From IMG/VR virus record IMGVR_UViG_3300022591_000025, positions 1 through 40,902 of that record: a stretch of DNA of 40,902 nucleotides; one strand, 5' to 3'. The stretch is from a virus. Below are positions 7,971-15,851 of the stretch, in pieces. Positions within the stretch are counted from its first letter, which is position 1. Each line of letters opens with the position of its first letter. The notes under the pieces were generated by a model. That model was not told the origin of the DNA and did no database searches. It saw only the letters and a program-made list of their open reading frames with translations. The translations under genes and the position numbers were made by a program.

Positions 7971-8182
7971 CCGATTCCATCTGCTACGAACTGGTCAACG
8001 AAACTCCCCGCGAAGTCTGGAAGTGTTCAGGAGCCTGCAAGCGTTTCCGGCATCGCTCGGTGCGGCCTGGCATCCTGCCCGCAATCTGCTGCGGAGTTCC
8101 GGCGCGCCTGTTCGACCGGTATTCACAGCCGGAAATCGTAAACATTTCCGAACCCATCGTTTCGCGCCCGGTCACTGAGTAA
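7967..8182 (+). CDS. Small Cys-containing protein, moron gene 2
   Basis: A 71-residue protein starting with GTG at 7967, which overlaps the stop of the previous gene as GTGA, so the two look coupled. It contains four to five Cys (WKCSGACK, then a CC pair) and is otherwise basic. It ends at 8182, overlapping the 3' end of the convergent gp16-like gene by 11 bases. No family is recognised. An alternative frame over the same bases is open but lacks a coupled start. Confidence 0.45.
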   Translation: MTDSICYELVNETPREVWKCSGACKRFRHRSVRPGILPAICCGVPARLFDRYSQPEIVNISEPIVSRPVTE

Positions 8183-9926
8183 CTTTCACCGGCGGCATCC
8201 GCCGCACCATGATCGGAATTCTTTTCACTCCTGCTCGTTCTGCGGCAATCGCCCGGGCCCGGCCATCCACGGCAATGATGTTGTTATCGGCGTCTCGGGT
8301 TTCCATCACCGGCTCCGGCACTTCGCCCGCCTTGTAGCGGTCTGCGAGCTTCTGCACAAATTGTTCGGTTTGTTCCGGGCTCATTCCCCGCGTCTGTTCG
8401 CGACCCTCCGCCAAACTTTCCGTGTCCACGCCCCAGCGCTTCGTCAACATCGCGGGATCGGCGGTGGTCATGGCTCCGCCTTGCGGAACTTTCAATTGAT
8501 CGAGCGACTGCTGAAGGATCGACGTGAGATCTTGCGCGCCCGCCTGCGCTTTCGGAATCACTTCGCCTTGCGCGTTTTGCATCTCGGCGGGCTTGACCGC
8601 ATTACCATTCTTGCGCACCAAGGGATTGTTGTTTCGGATTTGCTTGGTCCAGGCGCTGCCTTGCGAGTCGGCATCTTCAAAGGCTTTCACCTGATCGGGC
8701 GTCACTTCACCGTGAGTGTAGCTCTGACCATTGTTGGTAATGGCGGTGAATTCTTTGGCGGCGGGATCGTACTTGTAGCCTTTGAGGACACTCGATTCGA
8801 CGGGCGTAAATCCTTCTGGCAATTTTCCAGCGGCCACAGCCTGCGCACTCGCCTGATTTCGCAGAGAGACGCCGCGCACTAACGGCTGACCACCAAGCGA
8901 CTCATTTAGTGCCTGCTCGACTTTCGCGGGCGTAGCGGCGGGCGCGGCGTTCTGGTTCGCGGCTACAACGTCGGAGAATTCTTTCGCGCCGGTAGTGGGA
9001 TCGGTGACGACGGAGCGAACAGGATTCTCCGCAGTTCCAGGCGGCCCTTGATAGGTCGCGCCTGGGCCTTGAAAAGCGGCGGGAAGTTTGGCAGGCGCGG
9101 CTTCAGGAACGGGCGCGGCTTCAGGAACGGTTTCTACGGTTGCGGCTTTCGTTTCCGCCGTCGCTTTCGCGGCTGCTTCGGTTCCTGCCTTGTAAACATC
9201 GGCGGCCACGTCGCCCACATAGGGAATCCGCCGAATAGCCGCTACAGGCAGTTTCTTCGCTGCTGCCCTGATCCCCGCCCGCAGCGATGGATTAGCGGCA
9301 ATATCGGAGACGACTTCAGGCGTGGCGGCTGCCATCTTGCCGACTTTATTGATGGCCGATCCCGCGGCGGCTATCCCTGCAACCTGTCCGGCAGCCCCGC
9401 CTACGTCGCCAGTTCCCGCTTGTCCACCGATTCCTGCCGCCGCCGGACCCGCAACAGGCAACCCGGATGCGACCGCATGACCAAAAGCCTCGGTGTAGTT
9501 GCCTTTATCGAAAGCATCGACCGCGCGCGCCGCTTCCTGATGCATGGGATCGGCCACGAACTTTTTCAGAGTGGAGTTTTCCCCGGCGGCCCAGTTCGGA
9601 TTGCTGGCTAAATCCTTGGCCAGACTGCCAACACTTGAAATCGTTCCCTTGAATCCGTTCCAAGCATTGCGCGCCACGTTCCCTGGAGTGAAACCATAAT
9701 ATTCGGGAATGCCTTGCGGCTGCTCTTCGATGGGTTGAATAGTGCCGCCTGCCTGCACTGCGGCTTGAGTTTGATCGGCTGGAACGTACCGGATGGATTT
9801 ATCGGGAGCGGCGAAGCGCACCGCAGGCTTGCCACCATTCGAGACAGCATTGTGCATCTGCTCGTAAGGCACATCCCGCAAGGTACCCTGGGGATCGAAA
9901 ATCGGAACTGTGGGCGCGCTGCTCAT
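8172..9926 (-). CDS. gp16-like ejection protein with KTSC and ParB-like C-terminal domains
   Basis: A 584-residue protein in the position and size class of P22 gp16 (about 609), an internal protein ejected with the DNA. Residues 1-70 carry two short repeats of the kind seen at the start of podovirus internal proteins (IFDPQGTLRDVP, VPADQTQAAVQAGG). Residues 80-270 are Ala/Gly-rich helical with an apolar stretch (about 150-205) that could insert in membrane. Residues 376-433 match the KTSC domain (SSVLKGYKYD, then YTHGEV, AFEDADSQGSAW). Residues about 530-580 resemble the ParB/sulfiredoxin fold (AVDGRARAIAAERAG). Start and upstream stop overlap as ATGA at 9923-9926. Confidence 0.75.
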   Translation of the reverse strand: MSSAPTVPIFDPQGTLRDVPYEQMHNAVSNGGKPAVRFAAPDKSIRYVPADQTQAAVQAGGTIQPIEEQPQGIPEYYGFTPGNVARNAWNGFKGTISSVGSLAKDLASNPNWAAGENSTLKKFVADPMHQEAARAVDAFDKGNYTEAFGHAVASGLPVAGPAAAGIGGQAGTGDVGGAAGQVAGIAAAGSAINKVGKMAAATPEVVSDIAANPSLRAGIRAAAKKLPVAAIRRIPYVGDVAADVYKAGTEAAAKATAETKAATVETVPEAAPVPEAAPAKLPAAFQGPGATYQGPPGTAENPVRSVVTDPTTGAKEFSDVVAANQNAAPAATPAKVEQALNESLGGQPLVRGVSLRNQASAQAVAAGKLPEGFTPVESSVLKGYKYDPAAKEFTAITNNGQSYTHGEVTPDQVKAFEDADSQGSAWTKQIRNNNPLVRKNGNAVKPAEMQNAQGEVIPKAQAGAQDLTSILQQSLDQLKVPQGGAMTTADPAMLTKRWGVDTESLAEGREQTRGMSPEQTEQFVQKLADRYKAGEVPEPVMETRDADNNIIAVDGRARAIAAERAGVKRIPIMVRRMPPVKVTQ

Positions 9927-11404
9927 TGATGTTTCGGCATCGCATCCCAGCTAAATGCGCCTGCCTTCGGATTCGCCGTATTCTGTTGAATCGGTTGCGT
10001 CGGCTTCGCTCCCAGCCGTCCCTTGATCGCGTCGATGTCGGCCTGATAGGACTGGTGGCGATTGGCCATGTCCTGCTTCAGTGTGTTCACCACGGCGAGA
10101 GTGGCCGACATGGGCAGGTTGCCGTCGATCACATCCTGCGCTTCTTTTTTCTGCGAATCACTCAACACGCCGGATCCGGTAGCGGAGCCCAGCACTTTCG
10201 CGACTTCGGTGGCCGCCGTTTCCCGCGCGGCCTTGAGCGCCGCCATGTTGTCGGTACCAATCATGCTGCCGGTGATCATGCGCAGCGGGACGTTGGCGAA
10301 GCGTGCGCCTAAATCGGGAATCTTCGCTGCGGTTTGCGCGTAGAGATCGAGATTGCGCAACGCCGTGCCCTCGAAGGCGTTCATCACGTCGAACTGTTTC
10401 TGTACCTGTTTCAGCGCGCCGGTATCCGCCTGGAAAGTGGCTTTATTCGAAGCGAGATTTTGATCGGGATGAAGTTCGGCGGAACGCTGAATGATGGCAG
10501 CGGTTGTGCCGGGAGAACGGGCGAAGCCGGAAGGAAGCGAACCGTCAGTCGAGTAGCGCTCGGCAGCCTGATCGATGGCTGATCCTTTCAGCATGTTCCC
10601 CATCACCATCGCCATGGGGGATTGCTTGGCTTTCCAGGAGAGAAAGTCTGCTGGACCTTGGCCGGGATGCTTTTGCAAATAGTCGGCCATCTCCGCCTGA
10701 TCGACCGGCAGGCTGCCTTGCTTGGTCTCTCCGGTTTTGACGTTGATGAGCGTGCCCGGCCCGGCTGGCTTCCAATTCTCCTGTTCGGTTTTTGCGGTGT
10801 CCTGTGCTTCCTTGAAAATCTGCTGCTCGGTTTTGAAGCCGTTCAGGTAAGCCGGAAGTTGTTGGCGGGCGGCTTGCGGGTTTTGGGCGGCGAGTTGAGC
10901 GAGTTGCTGGCCATGCGCCACTTCATCGGGACGCAAGAATCCAGCCTGTCCCAAGTCGGTGATCTTTGAGTTAAGGTGATCGGCCAAGGAAGCATCGTCG
11001 GTGTCCATGGCCGATTGCAGCGCGCCGATCGCGGCATCGTGCCGCTTAAGGTAGGTATCGATATTTTTACTGCCGCTGGTGGCGTCGCGTTCGGCAATTT
11101 GAGAAGCGGTGTCTTTCAGTTGAAGTAAATGCTGCTGGGTCGCGGTTTGTAATTGTCCGGAGCCGCCATTTTTCGCAATTAAGCCGGGAATATCGTCTGG
11201 AGTGTGTTTGTCGGAGTTGTAGGCAGTCATCGCCTTGGTGAGCGCATCTTGATCCGCGAATTGCCGCTTTTGCGCTTCGATCTGCTGCTGCTGTAATTGC
11301 TGCTGGCCGGGAGCCATGGCCTGCGCCTGCTGCATCTGCTGCTGGGATTGCGCGGTTTGTTGCTGCAGCGCGGCCACGCGGGCATACTCCGCCGCCTGAT
11401 TCAT
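9923..11404 (-). CDS. gp20-like ejection protein, Gln-rich (probable AUC start at 11464)
   Basis: From the first standard start (11404) it encodes 493 residues; P22 gp20 is about 471. The N-terminal 50 residues are an extremely Gln-rich helix and the rest is almost all helical, as expected for an ejectosome component that crosses the host envelope. The ATG at 11404 has no Shine-Dalgarno. The frame is open further upstream to an ATC at 11464 preceded by AAGGAG with six-base spacing. Starting there adds 20 residues (STIPAPNIAELGGQ...) that look like a normal phage N-terminus. I therefore suspect a rare AUC start. It overlaps the gp16-like gene by four bases. Confidence 0.75.
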   Translation of the reverse strand: MNQAAEYARVAALQQQTAQSQQQMQQAQAMAPGQQQLQQQQIEAQKRQFADQDALTKAMTAYNSDKHTPDDIPGLIAKNGGSGQLQTATQQHLLQLKDTASQIAERDATSGSKNIDTYLKRHDAAIGALQSAMDTDDASLADHLNSKITDLGQAGFLRPDEVAHGQQLAQLAAQNPQAARQQLPAYLNGFKTEQQIFKEAQDTAKTEQENWKPAGPGTLINVKTGETKQGSLPVDQAEMADYLQKHPGQGPADFLSWKAKQSPMAMVMGNMLKGSAIDQAAERYSTDGSLPSGFARSPGTTAAIIQRSAELHPDQNLASNKATFQADTGALKQVQKQFDVMNAFEGTALRNLDLYAQTAAKIPDLGARFANVPLRMITGSMIGTDNMAALKAARETAATEVAKVLGSATGSGVLSDSQKKEAQDVIDGNLPMSATLAVVNTLKQDMANRHQSYQADIDAIKGRLGAKPTQPIQQNTANPKAGAFSWDAMPKHQ

Positions 11405-11464
11405 GGGAGCTTGCGCGATCTGGCCGCCGAGTTCGGCGATGTTAGGTGCTGGGATAGTTGAGAT

Positions 11465-11472
11465 GGTATACT
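11465..11472 (+). promoter_or_regulatory. Possible extended -10 promoter of an HNH gene
   Basis: TGG followed by TATACT (11467-11472) on the plus strand matches an extended -10 element (5/6 to TATAAT). No clear -35 is present. The predicted start of transcription falls within a few bases of the HNH ATG at 11482, giving a leaderless message. The same bases form the spacer between Shine-Dalgarno and ATC of the opposite-strand gene, so the resemblance may be accidental. Confidence 0.3.
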
Positions 11473-11481
11473 CCTTAGCCG

Positions 11482-12027
11482 ATGGCTCCGAAGATCATCG
11501 ACTTAACCGGAAAACGCATAGGTCGTCTGCTGGTGTTGCGGCGGCATTTGCCCATCATTCCACAAAGACCGAAATGGATATGTCTCTGCGATTGCGGCAA
11601 AGAAACTGTTGTAGAAGGCGGCGATTTGCGGCGTAATCCCAACGCTCCGAAGCGACATCGACCCACGCAAAGTTGTGGTTGCCTGATCCGGGAAATTCTT
11701 GCGACTCATACTGAATCGTGCAAAGGAAAGCCAAGTCCGCGCCGCACTCACAACAAACGCCAGACCCGCGAATACTCGAGTTGGTATCATGCGCGTCAGC
11801 GATGCCGGAATCCGCGAAATCGCGCCTGGAAGCGATATGGCGGTCGCGGCATCCGCTTTTGCGAGCGATGGAACGACTTTAAAGTGTTTTTGAAAGACAT
11901 GGGCCCACGCCCAGTGAATACAACTCTGGATCGTTTTCCCAATCCAGACGGCAACTATGAGCCCGGAAATTGCCGCTGGGCAACGTGGCCTCAGCAGGCG
12001 CGGAATCGCCGAAAAAGGGCTCATTAG
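11482..12027 (+). CDS. Homing-type endonuclease-like protein (zinc knuckle + RYGGRGI family)
   Basis: A 181-residue protein on the strand opposite to the late genes. The N-terminal part (IDLTGKRIGRLLV, then CLCDCG and SCGC) is the zinc-binding front common in phage homing-type proteins. The C-terminal part has the family pattern RYGGRGI, FCERW, LDRFPNPDGNYEPGNCRWAT and ends with a basic helix. This family resembles HNH/AP2-type selfish endonucleases that spread between phages. It sits exactly between the gp7-like and gp20-like genes, and its stop overlaps the stop of the gp7-like gene. Cleavage activity is inferred. Confidence 0.75.
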   Translation: MAPKIIDLTGKRIGRLLVLRRHLPIIPQRPKWICLCDCGKETVVEGGDLRRNPNAPKRHRPTQSCGCLIREILATHTESCKGKPSPRRTHNKRQTREYSSWYHARQRCRNPRNRAWKRYGGRGIRFCERWNDFKVFLKDMGPRPVNTTLDRFPNPDGNYEPGNCRWATWPQQARNRRKRAH

Positions 12028-12758
12028 AACAGCCCTCCAAAAAGCGCGCCAATTCCGCCAGCGCCAGTGTTTGCCCCACTGACCGCGCCACCGATTCCAC
12101 CGGCCATGTTCGAGTAGGCGTTGGCCGAGCCAAGAATGCCTTGCGCGGTAGCCGCCGCCGCGTTGTTGATTTGCGTGGCCTGCTGCTGGCCGCCGGTCAA
12201 ATCGACGTTCGCCAGATTCTGCGCGCCCTGCTGCCCGAGTTGGCCCATTTCTGAAGTCGAAGAGAGTCCGGTGTTGGTTCCCCCTTGCAGCGACTGATAG
12301 TTCGCGTTGTACGTATTCAGAGCGTTGTTATACGTCTGCTGGTAGGCGCTCTGGCCGAGATTCTGGCCGTACTGCTGCAGGGCTTTGCCAGTGTTGCCGG
12401 ACATGAGCGTCCCGTTCGCCGCCGCATTCTCGTTGAGTGCGTTCGTCCCCTGTTGTAACTGAAACTGATAGCCGGGAGTTTGCTCGGCTTGCTGTAGAGT
12501 GGGAGCGGTGAAGCCTTTCTGGAGAAGGCTGTTGAGGCCACTTGCCGCAGTCTGGCCGACTTGCTGGTAAGGCTGTTCTGCGGCTGTATTCGCAGCCGTT
12601 GCGCTGGCCTGCGAGTTTTGCGCAGCCTGCTGATTTTGCAGCTCAAGGTTTTGTGCCTTTTGCGCGGCCTGCGATTCGACTTGCCCAGCACTCGACGCAG
12701 CATTCGCGCCCAGGATTCCGCCCGCGATGGAACTGCCGATTGATGCGATTGCGCCCAT
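12024..12758 (-). CDS. gp7-like ejection/pilot protein
   Basis: A 244-residue protein, close to the 229 residues of P22 gp7 and in the same gene order. It starts with a glycine-zipper-like apolar helix (residues 1-25), continues with a long Gln/Ala/Asn-rich helical region, and ends with a Gly-rich apolar tail (about residues 215-244). This composition fits a membrane-interacting ejection protein. It is separated from the gp20-like gene by the inserted HNH gene at 11482-12027. The assignment is by synteny, size and composition. Confidence 0.7.
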   Translation of the reverse strand: MGAIASIGSSIAGGILGANAASSAGQVESQAAQKAQNLELQNQQAAQNSQASATAANTAAEQPYQQVGQTAASGLNSLLQKGFTAPTLQQAEQTPGYQFQLQQGTNALNENAAANGTLMSGNTGKALQQYGQNLGQSAYQQTYNNALNTYNANYQSLQGGTNTGLSSTSEMGQLGQQGAQNLANVDLTGGQQQATQINNAAAATAQGILGSANAYSNMAGGIGGAVSGANTGAGGIGALFGGLF

Positions 12759-12762
12759 AGAT

Positions 12763-13224
12763 TTATACCGGTTTCGAAATGCCTAAACAGACCAGATCCC
12801 GCAAGGTTCCGCCCCGCACGATGCTTTTCGAATTCACGCCGTAAATTTCACAGCCCGCGCGCTCGGCGAAACGAATCGCCCGCCGGTTATCACGGCAAAT
12901 CTCGCCAACGATTCTCGCTGCCGGCGTCGTTGCCCAGATGGAACGCAGCATAGCCTTGAAACTGGTGAGCGCCTTCGCTCCATAGCTGCGCGGCAGAAAT
13001 CCGAAATGAGCTTTCCAGCAAGCCGAGTTTTCAGGCAGGAAAATCCCGAAGCCAAACGCCCCTTGGTCATCGCTCGCAATCAGGTAGCGGATCAATTCGT
13101 TTTCCGGCGGCTGCCACTTTTGCGGATCGCAAGTGAAATCGTCGGAGATGTGGGGAAAGATCGCCGGATGAATCGCCAAACTCTTGATCAGCGCATAATC
13201 GCGGCTGCGATCGATCGTGATCAC
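12763..13224 (-). CDS. GNAT-fold protein in the position of P22 gene 14
   Basis: A 153-residue protein with a GTG start at 13224. The pattern fits a GNAT N-acetyltransferase fold: a central strand with FGFGIFLPE, then HFGFLPRSYGAKALTSFKAML, EICRDNRRAIRFAERAGCEIYG. The acetyl-CoA loop is degenerate, so catalysis is doubtful. In P22-like phages a GNAT-like head assembly protein (gp14) lies between the tail-hub genes and the gp7-gp20-gp16 ejection genes, which is its place here. Confidence 0.7.
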   Translation of the reverse strand: MITIDRSRDYALIKSLAIHPAIFPHISDDFTCDPQKWQPPENELIRYLIASDDQGAFGFGIFLPENSACWKAHFGFLPRSYGAKALTSFKAMLRSIWATTPAARIVGEICRDNRRAIRFAERAGCEIYGVNSKSIVRGGTLRDLVCLGISKPV

Positions 13225-13227
13225 CCG

Positions 13228-13560
13228 CTAGCCGACTCTCCACCACTTCGTGCCGTCACTCTTGATCTTCAAAAACTGGTATTGCGCGGTGAGCGTCAAT
13301 GCCCCGCCTTGCACGCCATTCAAGGTGTAAGTGCTTCCATCGGCGGACGTCTTGACATAGGTGATTTCTTTGCACTGCCCTGATTGGCCGGAAGTGCCCA
13401 CGCCAGCCGGTGGCACGTTCTCGGCATAGCTGCCTTTCGAGCTATCGACTTCATAAAGCGGCTGAAGCCCCTGCACCAAGAGCAGCCACTGATGGTCGGT
13501 CTGTGAAACGTTCGACCCTTGCGTCGTCGGCGGCGGCGGAAGATAGGGAGTGGTGGGCAT
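13228..13560 (-). CDS. Small structural-region protein after gp10-like gene
   Basis: A 110-residue protein with a Pro-rich start followed by a beta-rich domain (LYEVDSSKGSYAENVP, TYTLNGVQGGALTLTAQYQFLKIKSDGTKWWRV). It lies between the gp10-like and gp14-like genes, the place of the tail needle gp26 in P22, but it lacks the long coiled-coil helix of a needle. It is probably a small virion protein of unknown role. Confidence 0.6.
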   Translation of the reverse strand: MPTTPYLPPPPTTQGSNVSQTDHQWLLLVQGLQPLYEVDSSKGSYAENVPPAGVGTSGQSGQCKEITYVKTSADGSTYTLNGVQGGALTLTAQYQFLKIKSDGTKWWRVG

Positions 13561-13575
13561 CGCCGTTCGCTAAGA

Positions 13576-15789
13576 TCAGGCCGCCAACTCCAACTCAAGG
13601 TATGCATCCGCGATTCGCAGCGGAACTGGGTCGGTCCAACTTACTTCCCACACTCGCTTTCGTCCTCTGCCGAGCATCCGCTTGATGACTCGTTTGTTGT
13701 ACTTCCCGATGTTTCCCAAACTCAGCGTGTAGGTATTCGACCAAGTTTTTCCGGCGTCGTTTGACCAGCGCAGCATGAGTTCGGCCGGCCGCGCGTTGCC
13801 ATCGCCATCGATCAGCGGCGGCTTGCCATAAACTGCGGTCCACATGGCAATGTCCGCCGCCGAAACTCCGAGGCCGACTTCGGCGTCGATTTCCAGTTGC
13901 TTGAAGTACACCCACTTATTGTCTTTGGCGGTGGTCGGCGAACGGCGATAGCCGCGGATCATGTTGCCGAAGTCGGTGCAGAACTGGGAGGACAACTGGT
14001 ACACCGTGCCCGACGCCCAGTCTCCGACCAAGTGAATGCCAAAATTCAGGGTGTGGCAGACCGCCCGGTCCATCAAGTAGGTGCCATTGATCGCATTCCA
14101 GAAGCCGCGCTTGTGCCAGTAGCTAGTCAAAATGTCGTAGGCCCAACTTGCTCCCGCCGACGGGAAATCGAAGACGATGAAAGTGTGGCCGTACTCTTGG
14201 TAGGTCCAGGCCACAGCATCGGAGGACTTCGTGTACGTCTGCCAAGCCAGCTCGACAGCGTGCGTCGAAATTCTTTGGCCGCCGAAACTGCCGTTCGAAA
14301 GCATGGCCACCAGCGACCCGCGTTCATCCTGCGAAAGCCAGGCAACGGCATTTTCGGCAACTTGCGCAATGGCATAGGTGGCACAAGAGCCAGTCTCGAA
14401 AAATGCGCCCGAGATGGGAATGAAGACAGGAAAGCCCGCGCCTCCGTTGTAGTACCACACCGTTTTTTTCGCCGAAGAAAACTGAATGGTGCGGGCGTTC
14501 ACTTTCATGGAAACGATGTTGTCCGGGAAGTAAGACAGCGTAGCGATGTTCAAGCCGTTCCACACGGTTGCGTCTTCCAAGTTCGATTGCTGGAAAGTAT
14601 GGGAGTTCTGAATGGTCGCGATCACGTAGCCATCGCAGAAATCAATCTGCGCAATTGGCCCGTTGAACTGCGACATATCGACGGGATAAAGGACGTTGTT
14701 TCCCACGGCCGAGATATCGATTTCGAGATTCCCGTCTCCCGATCCAGTTGAAACTGCCGTCGCGATGCCGGCGGAAACGACGTTTCCCGATCCCGGCGTG
14801 TAAGCGATTTGGCTGACCTGGCCGTTGGAGATGGCCACGATGTTCACGGTCAGCGTGCCGTCGCCCGCGCCGGTAAGAACAGCCGTGGCGACGCCATTCG
14901 CGACTGAATATCCCGTGCCGGGAACGAAAGTGAAGCCCGTGACTACCCCATTGTCGATGGCCGAGATCGTAACAGTGAAAGCGCCGTTGCCGCCGCCCGT
15001 CAATACTGTGGTCGCAACCCCAGCGGCGGGAGCATACCCCGAGCCGGAAAGGAAAGAGAAGCCCGAAACGGCACTACCACTCAACGCAGTGACCTTATAG
15101 ATCGCGCCGCCAGTCCCGATTGTACCGGTGTCGCCGATGGCGTACCCGGAGCCACCCACATCGACCGTGGCCGTTTTCAGGCCGCCGTTAACGATCGCAG
15201 TGACGGTATAAACCGCTCCGCCAGCCCCGATCGTTCCGGTGTCGTTGATGGCGTAGCCACCACCGCCAAAATCGACGGCTACGACCGCGATTCCACCATC
15301 GGTGATGGCGACCACGGTGTAAGTGGATCCCGTCCCGTCGATGATGCCGGTGTCGCCAATCGCGTATCCAGAGCCAAGGTGTGAGGCGGTGATGTTGGCG
15401 GCGGTAATCGCTCCCTTGAAAGTCAACACAAAGAGATTGCCGTTGTTGAGTATGACCAACTGCGATTCGTTCGCCGTCATCATGGTCGGAGTCACTGGAG
15501 CAACGCCGAGCGAACCGTAATTAGCCACGAGTTCGCCGCCTCCAGCGAGTTCGTAGAGATTTGAGCAGGCGGCGAAGGTTCTGCCGTTCACGGTGAAGAG
15601 TCCAGGCACAGAGGTTTCCCCGGCGAGCTGGGCGAAGACTCTCCGGCCTGGCGTGTGCAGTAAGGCAATCGGAGTTTTCGCGCCAGAGGAGCCGGACTGC
15701 TCGCAGTATGCGTTCATGCAATCTTCATCGTCAACGTTTGGACTCTGCGACGTGTAGGTCGGACCGCAGAAGCCCCAGTTGCCCGGCAT
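13576..15789 (-). CDS. gp10-like packaged-DNA stabilisation protein with inserted repeats
   Basis: A 737-residue protein matching the beginning and end of P22 gp10-type tail-hub proteins, which close the portal after packaging: N-terminal HTPGRRVF and GLFTVNGRTFAACSNLYEL, later FCDGYVIATIQNSHTFQQSNLEDATVWNGL, DERGSLVAMLSNGSF and a C-terminal RWSNDAGKTWSN region. P22 gp10 has about 472 residues. The excess is explained by six related units of about 40 residues at about 126-366 (GYAIGDTGTI-type, then GYSVANGVATAVLTG-type). It lies between the gp4-like gene (beyond an HNH insertion) and small head genes. Confidence 0.8.
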   Translation of the reverse strand: MPGNWGFCGPTYTSQSPNVDDEDCMNAYCEQSGSSGAKTPIALLHTPGRRVFAQLAGETSVPGLFTVNGRTFAACSNLYELAGGGELVANYGSLGVAPVTPTMMTANESQLVILNNGNLFVLTFKGAITAANITASHLGSGYAIGDTGIIDGTGSTYTVVAITDGGIAVVAVDFGGGGYAINDTGTIGAGGAVYTVTAIVNGGLKTATVDVGGSGYAIGDTGTIGTGGAIYKVTALSGSAVSGFSFLSGSGYAPAAGVATTVLTGGGNGAFTVTISAIDNGVVTGFTFVPGTGYSVANGVATAVLTGAGDGTLTVNIVAISNGQVSQIAYTPGSGNVVSAGIATAVSTGSGDGNLEIDISAVGNNVLYPVDMSQFNGPIAQIDFCDGYVIATIQNSHTFQQSNLEDATVWNGLNIATLSYFPDNIVSMKVNARTIQFSSAKKTVWYYNGGAGFPVFIPISGAFFETGSCATYAIAQVAENAVAWLSQDERGSLVAMLSNGSFGGQRISTHAVELAWQTYTKSSDAVAWTYQEYGHTFIVFDFPSAGASWAYDILTSYWHKRGFWNAINGTYLMDRAVCHTLNFGIHLVGDWASGTVYQLSSQFCTDFGNMIRGYRRSPTTAKDNKWVYFKQLEIDAEVGLGVSAADIAMWTAVYGKPPLIDGDGNARPAELMLRWSNDAGKTWSNTYTLSLGNIGKYNKRVIKRMLGRGRKRVWEVSWTDPVPLRIADAYLELELAA
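14690..15411 (-). repeat. Six tandem repeat units inside the gp10-like gene
   Basis: The encoded segment (about residues 126-366) contains three units with the motif GYAIGDTG followed by a T-G-x-x-Y-x-V strand, and three related units with GVATxVLTGxGDG. The spacing is 36-42 residues. The units look like small beta modules inserted in the hub protein. Nucleotide similarity between units is visible but not exact, so this is an old rather than recent duplication. Confidence 0.7.
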
Positions 15790-15851
15790 AACTACTGCGG
15801 CCTCCCGCCCGGATAATTCCCAGATGGCATCTAGCGTGCTCCTCTCAGAGC

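Noticed and set aside
13897-14751. Open frame of 284 codons on the plus strand opposite the gp10-like gene
   Set aside because: Arg/His/Gly-rich composition typical of antisense frames and no start signal; the minus-strand protein is clearly real.
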